This document shows positions 26,311 through 34,618 of a DNA stretch of 64,000 nt, in pieces. Position 1 is the stretch's first letter, and every line of letters starts with the position of its first letter. A program made the position numbers and the translations under genes. This DNA comes from Mycobacterium sp. IS-1742 (GTDB taxonomy: Bacteria > Actinomycetota > Actinomycetes > Mycobacteriales > Mycobacteriaceae), in contig NZ_LQIV01000012.1 in the NCBI RefSeq assembly GCF_001500125.1, forward strand, positions 248,001 through 312,000, read 5' to 3'. The notes beneath the pieces are model-generated. The model was not told the origin of the DNA, did no database searches, and saw only the letters and a program-made list of their open reading frames with translations.

Positions 26311-26334
26311 ATCTGACTTTATGCCTTGTCAGAT
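26311..26334. promoter_or_regulatory. Inverted repeat between divergent hydrolase and TetR genes
   Basis: ATCTGAC (26311-26317) and GTCAGAT (26328-26334) are perfect complements separated by ten bases, in the 68-base region shared by the hydrolase gene and the TetR gene. Likely the TetR operator. Confidence 0.45.
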
Positions 26335-26355
26335 AAGACTGCCAGACTGTAGGAC

Positions 26356-27030
26356 ATGAGTCCAGCACGTGTTTATGGCGGGCTGTCCGCAGCTCAACGC
26401 GATGCGCAGCGCCGCGTGATGTTGATTGATGCCGCGGTCTCAATCATGGGCACCCACGGAGCTACCGCGTGCACCGTGACCGCCGTGTGTGCGAAGTCAG
26501 GAGTGACGAGCCGGTACTTCTACCAGCAGTTTCGCGACCGAGACGCACTCTTGCGCGCGGTATTTGCCAAGATCTCCGCCACCTTCCAGGCGGTGATAAC
26601 CAGCGCCATTCCGGACGACACGGTTGCTCCTCAAGAACTCGCTTACGCTCCGATCAAGGCCCTGGTTCAGGTGATCGAGAACGATCCCAGCATGGCCCGC
26701 ATACTGTTTGTCGAATCGGGCGCAGAACCCCTCCTTCGGCAGCTGCGAAGCGAGCTGATGACCGATTTTGCGGAGCTGGTGCTCAGAGAGGCCCGCTTGC
26801 ACCTCGATATACCCAGCGAGGTGCTTCAAGTCGCAGATCTCGCCGCCACCTACGGTGTCGGGGGCCTGTTCGAGATACTCCGTCGCTGGATAGACGGACA
26901 ACTGAACCTCTCGACTGAAATGCTTATCGAGCACTGTGCGGGTTTTCTCGGCAGTCTCGGCCTATATACCCTCGGGCAGGCGCCTGATCAGGCCGCTCCG
27001 CGGCTGGCCGCAGTTGACGAGACCCGATAG
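26356..27030 (+). CDS. TetR-family regulator
   Basis: A 224-residue TetR protein with helix-turn-helix CTVTAVCAKSGVTSRYFYQQFRDRDALL (about 37-65) and an all-helical ligand domain. It starts 68 bases from the divergent metal-hydrolase gene and probably represses it and itself through the 24-bp inverted repeat. The HTH SRYFYQQF form resembles the TetR at 24602 (DRYFYEGF), suggesting the two are related regulators. Confidence 0.88.
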   Translation: MSPARVYGGLSAAQRDAQRRVMLIDAAVSIMGTHGATACTVTAVCAKSGVTSRYFYQQFRDRDALLRAVFAKISATFQAVITSAIPDDTVAPQELAYAPIKALVQVIENDPSMARILFVESGAEPLLRQLRSELMTDFAELVLREARLHLDIPSEVLQVADLAATYGVGGLFEILRRWIDGQLNLSTEMLIEHCAGFLGSLGLYTLGQAPDQAAPRLAAVDETR

Positions 27031-27307
27031 ATTCTGACCGACCCGGATTTATATACGACTCGGTTGGCTGAGGCGCATGGCGCGACGCTGATAATCACTG
27101 CTGGCGTTCACCCGAGATCGCGACCGTAGACTCCACGCGCGCCGGACGAGGAACTCGATACGACCTAGCAAGGGCCCTGTGTGTGCCGTCGCGCCCGCAG
27201 TCAATTCCTTTGATCGCTCGATCTGCAGCGAAGCGCACCGCTTCGATCCATCGCGCTTCGACGGAATCGCGGCGCGGGAAACAAATCTGACGCAAGCCCT
27301 GCCGCCG
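27031..27307. other. Intergenic stretch before the carboxylase operon
   Basis: Nothing with gene character is seen. The short leftward open frame at 27095-27295 has no ribosome site. The region marks the change from lower-G+C block A to higher-G+C block B. Confidence 0.45.
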
Positions 27308-27340
27308 TTGTCACCTGATGTTAATTGCGGCTAACATCAG
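27308..27340 (+). promoter_or_regulatory. Promoter with embedded palindromic operator for the carboxylase operon
   Basis: A perfect inverted repeat CTGATGTTA (27315-27323) - 8 bases - TAACATCAG (27332-27340) overlaps a sigma-A-like promoter: TTGTCA (27308-27313), 18 bases, TAACAT (27332-27337). A transcript would start near 27345, ahead of the GGAGGG ribosome site at about 27370. A repressor bound here would block the promoter directly; the TetR at 34025 is the obvious candidate. Confidence 0.6.
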
Positions 27341-27381
27341 CGCCTAGCAGATGACGTCGATGCTCGCCCGGAGGGAAAATT

Positions 27382-28983
27382 TTGGTACAGGTCTTGCCCG
27401 ACCGGGTCGACGACACCGCGCCCGGGTATCTCAAGAACCGCGAAGGACTGAGCGCGCAACTCCACACCATCGTGGAGCAACTGGCGCTGGTCAACGGCGG
27501 CGGAGGCGCGAAATACGTTGCGCGCCACCGCAAGCGGGGCAAGCTGCTCGTCCGCGAGCGCATCGAGCTGATGCTCGACCCCGACACGGCGTTCCTCGAA
27601 CTATGTCCCTTCGCCGCCTGGGGCAGTAAGTTCCCCGTCGGCGGTAGCGTGGTGGTCGGCATCGGCGTAGTCGAGGGCATCGAGTCGATGATCATCGCCC
27701 ACGACCCCACCGTCCGCGGCGGCGCATCGAACCCCTATACCTTCCGCAAGGTGTTCCGCGGCATGGCCATCGCGCGGGAGAACCGACTGCCCATCATCAA
27801 CATCGTCGAGTCTGGCGGCGCCGACCTGCCCACACAGGCAGACATCTTCGTGCCCGGCGGACAGCTGTTCCACGACTTGACACAGCACAGCGCAGCGGGG
27901 CTGCCGACACTGGCCTTGGTCTTCGGCAACTCCACCGCTGGAGGTGCGTACGTCCCGGGCATGTGCGACTACGTCGTGATGGTTCGCAACCGTTCCAAGG
28001 TGTTCCTCGGGGGTCCGCCGCTGGTCAAGATGGCCACGGGCGAGGTCTCCGATGACGAGTCGCTCGGCGGCGCCGACATGCACGCCCGCACCTCGGGGCT
28101 GGCCGATTACATGGCCGAGGACGAGCAGGATGCGATCCGCATCGGCCGTCGCATCATGGCGCGGCTCAACTGGCGGAAGAACGGCCCCGGACCCACCACG
28201 CCGCCGCACCCACCGGTGCACGACCCCGATCAGCTGCTCGGCATCGCGTCGGTCGATCCGAAGGTGCCCTTCGACCCCCGCGACGTCATCGCCCGAGTGG
28301 TCGACGGCTCGGCCTTCGACGAGTTCAAACCTCTCTACGGCACGTCACTCGTCACCGGCTGGGCCTCGATCCACGGCTTCCCAGTCGGCATCCTCGCCAA
28401 CGCACGGGGCATCCTGTTCAGTGAGGAGGCCGAGAAAGGTTCGCAGTTCATCCAACTGGCAAATCAGATCGACACCCCCCTCATCTTCCTGCAGAACACC
28501 ACCGGTTTCATGGTCGGTGCCGAGTACGAACAGGGCGGCATCATCAAGGACGGCGCCAAGATGATCAACGCCGTATCCAACAGCACGGTCCCCCACGTGA
28601 CCATCACCATGGGTGCGTCCTACGGTGCCGGGAACTACGGCATGTGCGGGCGATCGTACTCGCCGCGTTTCCTATTCGCTTGGCCTAACTCGAAGTCGGC
28701 CGTGATGGGTCCGGCGCAACTGGCCGGAGTGCTGTCCATCGTGGCGCGCGAGTCCGCCGCCGACCGCGGGCTGCCCTTCGACGAGGAGGCCGACGCCCAG
28801 ATGCGCGCCGCCGTCGAGGAACAGATCGAGCGCGAATCCGTCGCACTGGCCAACAGCGGCCGACTTTACGACGACGGGATCATCGATCCCCGCGATACGC
28901 GGACCGTTCTCGGGTTCTGCCTGTCGGTGATCCACAACGGCGAGGTCCGTGGCCAGCGTGGCTACGGCGTGTTCCGGATGTGA
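27382..28983 (+). CDS. Acyl-CoA carboxylase beta subunit (carboxyltransferase)
   Basis: A 533-residue carboxyltransferase moving CO2 from biotin to an acyl-CoA. It resembles the methylcrotonyl/geranyl-CoA carboxylase type: an early GGGGAKYVARHRKRGKLLVRER, two crotonase-like halves with oxyanion Gly stretches (FGNSTAGGAYVPGM; MGASYGAGNYGMCGR). The start is TTG 27382, seven bases after GGAGGG. The alpha subunit follows with a one-base TGATG overlap. In Atu/Liu-type pathways this enzyme carboxylates the gamma methyl of a beta-methyl-enoyl-CoA, needed because beta-methyl branches block beta-oxidation. Confidence 0.92.
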   Translation: MVQVLPDRVDDTAPGYLKNREGLSAQLHTIVEQLALVNGGGGAKYVARHRKRGKLLVRERIELMLDPDTAFLELCPFAAWGSKFPVGGSVVVGIGVVEGIESMIIAHDPTVRGGASNPYTFRKVFRGMAIARENRLPIINIVESGGADLPTQADIFVPGGQLFHDLTQHSAAGLPTLALVFGNSTAGGAYVPGMCDYVVMVRNRSKVFLGGPPLVKMATGEVSDDESLGGADMHARTSGLADYMAEDEQDAIRIGRRIMARLNWRKNGPGPTTPPHPPVHDPDQLLGIASVDPKVPFDPRDVIARVVDGSAFDEFKPLYGTSLVTGWASIHGFPVGILANARGILFSEEAEKGSQFIQLANQIDTPLIFLQNTTGFMVGAEYEQGGIIKDGAKMINAVSNSTVPHVTITMGASYGAGNYGMCGRSYSPRFLFAWPNSKSAVMGPAQLAGVLSIVARESAADRGLPFDEEADAQMRAAVEEQIERESVALANSGRLYDDGIIDPRDTRTVLGFCLSVIHNGEVRGQRGYGVFRM

Positions 28984-31022
28984 TGGCGATGCCCAAGATC
29001 CGCAAGGTCCTGGTCGCCAACCGTGGCGAGATCGCGCGGCGGGTGTTCCGCACTTGCCGCGATCTCGGCATCGCCACCGTCGCGGTCTATTCCGACGCCG
29101 ACGCCGACGCGTGGCACGTCGCCGACGCCGACGAGGCCGTGCACCTTCCCGGCTCGTCTGCCGCTGAGACCTACCTCGACATCCACCGGATCATCGCCGC
29201 TGCCTCGCTCACCGGCGCGGACGCAGTACACCCCGGCTACGGCTTCCTTTCGGAAAACGCCGGGTTCGCGCGCGCCTGTGCCGCCGCCGACCTCGTCTTC
29301 ATCGGTCCGCCGCCCGGGGCGATCGACGCGATGGGCTCGAAGCTGCAGGCCAAGAAGACGATGTCCGACGCGGGGGTGCCTGTGCTGCCCGGTGGCGACA
29401 CGACGGGGCTATCGGCCGAGCAGCTGGCGAAGCTGGCCGCCGACGTCGGCTACCCCGTGCTGGTCAAGGCCAGCGCCGGCGGCGGTGGCCGAGGCATGCG
29501 CATTGTCGCGTCGCCGGACGAGCTCGACGAAGCGGTCACCTCCGCTTCGCGTGAGGCCGCCGCCGCGTTCGCCGACGGCACCGTCTTCCTCGAGCGTTAC
29601 GTCCAGCGCCCACGCCACGTCGAGATCCAGATCATGGCCGACACGCACGGAAACGTCGTCTCTCTGTTCGAGCGCGAGTGCTCCGTGCAGCGTCGACACC
29701 AGAAGGTGATCGAGGAGGCGCCGTCACCGGTCGTCGACGACGCGTTGCGCGCTCGGATGAGCGAGGCCGCCATCGCCGCCGCGCGCGCCGTCGGCTACGT
29801 AGGCGCCGGGACGGTCGAGTTCGTCTACGACGCCGCTCAGGATGGCAAAGCCGACTCCTTCGCCTTCCTCGAGATGAACACCCGGCTGCAGGTCGAGCAC
29901 CCGGTTACCGAGCTGATCACCGGCCTCGACCTGGTGCGTGCCCAGCTGCTCGTAGCCATGGGCCGCCCGCTGCCTGAGGAGATGCACAACCCGCGAATTC
30001 GCGGTCACGCGGTCGAGGCCCGTCTGTGCGCCGAGGATCCGGCCGATGACTACCGGCCCTGTACCGGCACCCTGCGCACCTTGGATGTCCCGGCGCTTGC
30101 CGGCGTGCGGGTTGACTCGGGTTTTCGTGCCGGTTCGGTCATCAGTCATTACTACGATTCGCTGCTGGCCAAGGTCATCGCGTGGGCACCAACGCGCGAC
30201 GAGGCACTTGCCAGCCTCTCGGCGGCGCTGGCCGGCGCCCGTATTCACGGCGTGACCACCAATCGCAACCTGCTTGTTCGCGTCCTGCGCCATGACGAGT
30301 TCGCCGGGCGGGGCACCGACACTGGGTTCCTTGACCGACACGACGTCGCCCAACTCGGCGCTGCCCTCCCAGACACGCAGTCCGAGCGCCTGCACGCCGT
30401 CGCGGCGACCGTGGCCGGGGTGGCCGCGCGGCGTGCCGTCGCAACTCTGCAGGCCACGTTGCCCGCCGGCTGGCGCAACAACCCTTCGCAGCCGCAGACC
30501 ACGACCTGGCAGACCCAGGGTGGGCGCGAAGTGCGCGTCGGGTACACGTTAGGTTCGACAGGGACCTGCCTGCAGGTCGACGACGAGCCGTTGGCCGACG
30601 TCGAGGTTGTCGAGGGCAGTAGCGAGCGGGTGGTGCTGCGCGTCGACGGGGTGCGCCGCACTTATGATGTCGTCCTCGACGGCGATGTTGCCCACCTCGA
30701 CTCGGTCGCCGGCTACTCCGCCCTGCGGCTGGCGCCACGCTTCGTCGACCCGAGCACTCTCAACCCGCCCGGGTCGCTCACCGCGCCGATGCCGGGCTCG
30801 GTGATCCGACTACCGGTCGCCGAGGGCGAGACGGTCTCGGCGGGCCAAACCCTTGTCGTCCTGGAGGCGATGAAGATGGAGCACACCGTCGCGAGCCCGA
30901 TCGACGGGGTGCTGAGCGCCCTGCCGGTCCAGGTCGGCCATCAGGTCTCGAGCGGTGACGTCCTCGCCGTGGTCGAGGCGGTGGACGGCGGTGAAGTGGC
31001 GTCGGACGCCACCGAGCTCTAA
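28983..31022 (+). CDS. Acyl-CoA carboxylase alpha subunit (biotin carboxylase plus biotin carrier)
   Basis: A 679-residue two-function subunit. The biotin carboxylase part starts KVLVANRGEIARRVFRTC, with ATP-grasp motifs KASAGGGGRGMR and EMNTRLQVEHPVTE. The carrier domain at the C-terminus holds the biotinylation site EAMKMEHT (about residue 622). ATG 28983 overlaps the previous stop (TGATG); GTG 28980 or ATG 28989 are possible. Together with the beta subunit it forms a 3-methylcrotonyl- or geranyl-CoA-type carboxylase. Biotin ligase must come from elsewhere. Confidence 0.93.
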   Translation: MAMPKIRKVLVANRGEIARRVFRTCRDLGIATVAVYSDADADAWHVADADEAVHLPGSSAAETYLDIHRIIAAASLTGADAVHPGYGFLSENAGFARACAAADLVFIGPPPGAIDAMGSKLQAKKTMSDAGVPVLPGGDTTGLSAEQLAKLAADVGYPVLVKASAGGGGRGMRIVASPDELDEAVTSASREAAAAFADGTVFLERYVQRPRHVEIQIMADTHGNVVSLFERECSVQRRHQKVIEEAPSPVVDDALRARMSEAAIAAARAVGYVGAGTVEFVYDAAQDGKADSFAFLEMNTRLQVEHPVTELITGLDLVRAQLLVAMGRPLPEEMHNPRIRGHAVEARLCAEDPADDYRPCTGTLRTLDVPALAGVRVDSGFRAGSVISHYYDSLLAKVIAWAPTRDEALASLSAALAGARIHGVTTNRNLLVRVLRHDEFAGRGTDTGFLDRHDVAQLGAALPDTQSERLHAVAATVAGVAARRAVATLQATLPAGWRNNPSQPQTTTWQTQGGREVRVGYTLGSTGTCLQVDDEPLADVEVVEGSSERVVLRVDGVRRTYDVVLDGDVAHLDSVAGYSALRLAPRFVDPSTLNPPGSLTAPMPGSVIRLPVAEGETVSAGQTLVVLEAMKMEHTVASPIDGVLSALPVQVGHQVSSGDVLAVVEAVDGGEVASDATEL

Positions 31023-31076
31023 TGAACCCGGCGCGCTCCCGATCGGTGGCGCGTCGATACCGATGTGAGGAGTGTC

Positions 31077-32231
31077 ATGGAATTGCACGAGACAGAGGAA
31101 CGTCAGGACCTGCGCAAGGCGGTCGCCGAGATCGCCAAGGACTTCGGACACGAGTACTACCTGGAAAAATCGCTGGCCGGCGCGAAGAGCACCGAGCTGT
31201 GGCAGGCCGTGGGCAAACAGGGCTTCCTCGGGGTGAACCTTTCCGAGCAGTACGGCGGCGGCGGCGGCGGCATCTACGACATGCAGATCGTCGGTGAGGA
31301 GCTCGCCGCGGCGGGCTGCCCGCTGCTGATGACCGTCGTCTCGCCAACCATCTGCGGCACGATCATCCAGGCATTCGGCAGTGAGGAACTCAAGCAGCAG
31401 TGGCTGCCGGGCATCGCCAGCGGCGAGACGATCATGGCATTCGCAATCACCGAGCCGGACGCGGGCTCGAACTCGCACAACATCTCCACGACCGCGAAAC
31501 GCGACGGCGACGACTGGGTCATCAACGGCACCAAGTACTACATCTCCGGTGTCGACGAAGCCGAAGCGATCCTGGTCGTCACCCGAACGTCTACCAACGA
31601 CAGTGGTCGCGGACTACTCAGCCTGCTCGTCGTGCCCACCGATGTCCCCGGGCTCACCAAGTCACTCATCCCGGTCCAGGCGGTCACTCCAGAGAAGCAG
31701 TTCACTCTATTCTTCGATGACGTCCGCGTGCCGGCCGCCAACCTTATCGGCACGGAGAACGAGGGCCTGCGCCAGGTCTTCATGGGCCTGAACCCGGAGC
31801 GAATCATGGGGGCAGCGCTCGGCAACGGCATCGGCCGTTACGCGCTGGATAAAGCCGCCGATTACGCCCGCAACCGCCACGTGTGGGGAGCGCCGATCGG
31901 CTCGCACCAGGGCGTATCGCACCCCCTCGCCCACGCCAAGATCCAGGTCGAGCTGGCCCGGTTGATGACCCAGCGTGCCGCCGCCCTGCACGACGCCGGC
32001 GATCCGGGGTCGGGTGAGGCGTCGAACATGGCGAAATATGCCGCAGCCGAGGCGGGCATCCTGGCGCTCGACCAGGCGATTCAGACCCACGGCGGCAACG
32101 GCATGGCCACCGAGTACGGCCTCGCCACGTTGTGGGGTCCGGCCCGGCTCATGCGCACCGCGCCGATCAGCCGCGAAATGATCCTCAACTTCGTGGCGCA
32201 GCACAGCCTGAAACTGCCCGCGTCCTACTGA
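31077..32231 (+). CDS. Acyl-CoA dehydrogenase of the carboxylase operon
   Basis: A 384-residue acyl-CoA dehydrogenase: AFAITEPDAGSNSHNI, INGTKYYISGVDEAE, QTHGGNGMATEYGL. ATG 31077 has GAGGAG five bases upstream; the longer frame from 31065 is not needed. It lies 54 bases after the carboxylase alpha gene. By context it should produce the 2,3-enoyl-CoA that the carboxylase uses, as citronellyl-CoA dehydrogenase (AtuD) or isovaleryl-CoA dehydrogenase (LiuA) do. The sequence does not show which chain length it takes. The late YEGT catalytic motif is not present in standard form. Confidence 0.9.
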   Translation: MELHETEERQDLRKAVAEIAKDFGHEYYLEKSLAGAKSTELWQAVGKQGFLGVNLSEQYGGGGGGIYDMQIVGEELAAAGCPLLMTVVSPTICGTIIQAFGSEELKQQWLPGIASGETIMAFAITEPDAGSNSHNISTTAKRDGDDWVINGTKYYISGVDEAEAILVVTRTSTNDSGRGLLSLLVVPTDVPGLTKSLIPVQAVTPEKQFTLFFDDVRVPAANLIGTENEGLRQVFMGLNPERIMGAALGNGIGRYALDKAADYARNRHVWGAPIGSHQGVSHPLAHAKIQVELARLMTQRAAALHDAGDPGSGEASNMAKYAAAEAGILALDQAIQTHGGNGMATEYGLATLWGPARLMRTAPISREMILNFVAQHSLKLPASY

Positions 32232-32257
32232 GTCGCCGCGGACGGAAAGGGAATCGC

Positions 32258-33811
32258 ATGCAACTCGGCATCGGTCAGTGGGTGACCCGGCGCGCCTTCC
32301 TCAACGGCGGGCGCACCGCGTTGATCAGCAACGGCGCGCACATCACCTACGCCGACCTCGATCGGCGCACCAACCAGGTCGCCGCCGCACTCATCGCCCT
32401 CGGCGTGCGCAAGGGCGATCGGGTCGCGATGCTGCTGGTCAATTCGACCGAGTTCATCCAGGTGCTGCTGGGCTGCGCCAAAATCGGCGCACTTGCAGTT
32501 CCGCTCAACGTGCGCCTTGCCGGACCCGAGATCGGCTACATCCTGGCCGACTCAGGCGCCGATGTTCTGGTCTTCCACGAGCCGTTCGCCGCGCAGGCCA
32601 AGAGCGCCGTCACCGAGTCCGGAGTCCGCGTGCGCCATGTCGTACGCGCCGGTGGGGCGCCGGCGCCGGGCGAGCTCGGCTACGAAGACGTCGTCTCGGG
32701 CGCCGCGCCCGAACCGCTCAACGGTGACGTCGACGGCAGCGACCCCGCGTTCATCATGTACACGTCGGGGACGACGGGCCGACCCAAGGGCGCGATCCTC
32801 ACCCACGACAACCTGCTATGGAACGCGATCAACGTCCTCGGCACCGACATCGGCCTGCGGGGCGAGGACGTCACCGTCGCGGTGGCGCCGTTGTTCCACA
32901 TCGGCGGGCTGGGAGTACACACCCTGCCGCTGCTCTACGTCGGCGGCACCAGCGTCATCATGCCGTCCTTCGAGCCGCGAGCTACGCTGCAGGCGATGGC
33001 CGACCACCACGTCACGGTTCAGTTCATGGTGCCGGCCATGTGGACCGCTCTCACACAGGTGTCCGACTTCGACTCCTTCAACCTGTCTGCGCTGCGTTTC
33101 GCCATGGGCGGCGGGTCGCCCGTCCCCCTCACGGTCATCGACTTCATGCGCGAGCGAGGCGTGCCCTTCACCGAGGGCTTCGGCATGACCGAGACCGCTC
33201 CCCTGGTGACCGTCCTCGACGCCGAGAACATCAGCACGCGGGCCGGGTCGATCGGCCGCGTCGCGATGCATGTCGACGCCCGCATCGTCGACGACGACGA
33301 CCGCGACGTCGCGACCGACACCGTGGGCGAACTGATCGTGCGCGGTCCGAATGTGTTCACCGGCTACTGGATGAAGGCCGATTCGAGCGCCGAGGCGTTG
33401 CGCGGGGGCTGGTTCCACACGGGCGATCTCGGGCGCATGGACGCGGAGGGCTTCATCACCCTCGTCGACCGCAAGAAGGACATGATCATCTCCGGCGGCG
33501 AGAACGTCTACCCGATCGAGGTCGAGCAGGTCCTCTTCCGCCACCCGGCGGTGTTCGACGCCGCCGTGATCGGCGGTAAGGACGCGAAGTGGGGCGAACG
33601 CGTCGTCGCGGTCGTGGTTGCCGACCCGGCGACGCAGGCGCCGAGCGCCGAGGAGATCGTGGCGTGGTGCCGGGAGCGGCTGGCACACTTCAAGTGTCCG
33701 CGTGACGTGCACTTCGTCGCCGAACTGCCGCGCAACGCCACCGGCAAGCTGCTCAAGACCGAGCTGCGCGCGCAGTTCACGGGCATCGAGGGCGGAGTCG
33801 TTTTGCGCTGA
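32258..33811 (+). CDS. AMP-forming acyl-CoA ligase
   Basis: A 517-residue acyl-CoA synthetase: P-loop MYTSGTTGRPKGAILTH (about 168-184), EGFGMTETAP, GGWFHTGDLGRM, DRKKDMIISGGENVYP and the catalytic lysine region RNATGKLLKTEL. ATG 32258 follows GGAAAGGGAA. It is the last gene of the rightward carboxylase-dehydrogenase-ligase unit and would activate the branched acid that enters the pathway. It is visibly G+C-richer than block A genes (40 of 60 G+C at 33301-33360). Confidence 0.92.
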   Translation: MQLGIGQWVTRRAFLNGGRTALISNGAHITYADLDRRTNQVAAALIALGVRKGDRVAMLLVNSTEFIQVLLGCAKIGALAVPLNVRLAGPEIGYILADSGADVLVFHEPFAAQAKSAVTESGVRVRHVVRAGGAPAPGELGYEDVVSGAAPEPLNGDVDGSDPAFIMYTSGTTGRPKGAILTHDNLLWNAINVLGTDIGLRGEDVTVAVAPLFHIGGLGVHTLPLLYVGGTSVIMPSFEPRATLQAMADHHVTVQFMVPAMWTALTQVSDFDSFNLSALRFAMGGGSPVPLTVIDFMRERGVPFTEGFGMTETAPLVTVLDAENISTRAGSIGRVAMHVDARIVDDDDRDVATDTVGELIVRGPNVFTGYWMKADSSAEALRGGWFHTGDLGRMDAEGFITLVDRKKDMIISGGENVYPIEVEQVLFRHPAVFDAAVIGGKDAKWGERVVAVVVADPATQAPSAEEIVAWCRERLAHFKCPRDVHFVAELPRNATGKLLKTELRAQFTGIEGGVVLR

Positions 33812-34024
33812 GTCGTGCCGCTGCACATCGCGGGTTCGGAGCAGGGCCCCTAAATCATGAACTGAGAAAAGGATCGACAGCATCGGCGGGGGCTAGCGGT
33901 TTCGTTCACCTCCCTCGATTCGGTGCGGCGGGTGCCGACGCAGGCAACCCCAGCGTCGGTAGGATCCCAGCCCAGCGGATCGGACGGCGAACAACGTAAC
34001 CACAAATCGACAGGAGGCCTGAAA

Positions 34025-34618
34025 GTGGCCGGTTTGCGCCGCAAACTGCTCCTCGAGGCCGCCGCCGACCTGTTCGCGCGGCAAGGCTTTCACGCCGTGG
34101 GCATCGACGACATCGGTGCCGCAGCAGGGGTGAGCGGGCCGGCCGTCTACCGGCACTTTCAGAACAAGGACGCGATCCTTCGCGAGTTATGCGACGCCGC
34201 CATGACTGAGCTGCTGGCCGGCGCCCGGCGCGCCACCACGGCCGGCACACCGACGGAGGTCCTGCACGCCCTTGTCGACCTGCACGCGGCCTTCGGCGCG
34301 CGACGACGCGGCCTGTTGGCCGTCTACGCCCGCGAGCACCGCTCGCTGTCGCCGCTGGCGACCCGTGCCCTGCGACGCCGACAGCACAGCTACGAGTCCT
34401 TTTGGGTCGAGGCACTCGTACGAGCACGGGGCGATCTGGACCGTGAGCGCGCACAGGGCCTGGTCGCCGCCGTGCTGTCATTGCTCAACGCGTCCGCGTA
34501 CATGCCGGCGTCGCTGGACGACGCGACGATTGAGGCGATGCTGGCCGCCGCGGCCGTTGCGGCGCTGTTCAGCCGCGCGGTTACACAGCAGGTAGACGGC
34601 GCCCCGCACCGGATTTAG
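34025..34618 (+). CDS. TetR-family regulator of the terpene/branched-acid block
   Basis: A 197-residue TetR protein: helix-turn-helix GIDDIGAAAGVSGPAVYRHFQNKDAIL (about 28-54) and a C-terminal domain typical of actinobacterial acyl-CoA-responsive repressors. I chose GTG 34025, eight bases after AGGAGG; the frame is open to 33923 but that part lacks domain character. Its TAG stop overlaps by three bases the TAA of the convergent atuA gene. Its position between the two arms of block B makes it the likely regulator of both, perhaps through the palindrome at 27315-27340. Confidence 0.87.
   Translation: MAGLRRKLLLEAAADLFARQGFHAVGIDDIGAAAGVSGPAVYRHFQNKDAILRELCDAAMTELLAGARRATTAGTPTEVLHALVDLHAAFGARRRGLLAVYAREHRSLSPLATRALRRRQHSYESFWVEALVRARGDLDRERAQGLVAAVLSLLNASAYMPASLDDATIEAMLAAAAVAALFSRAVTQQVDGAPHRI

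Noticed and set aside
32816..33883. A 355-codon leftward frame opposite the acyl-CoA ligase
   Set aside because: Low-complexity His/Asp/Arg-rich translation and complete overlap with a well-supported ligase.
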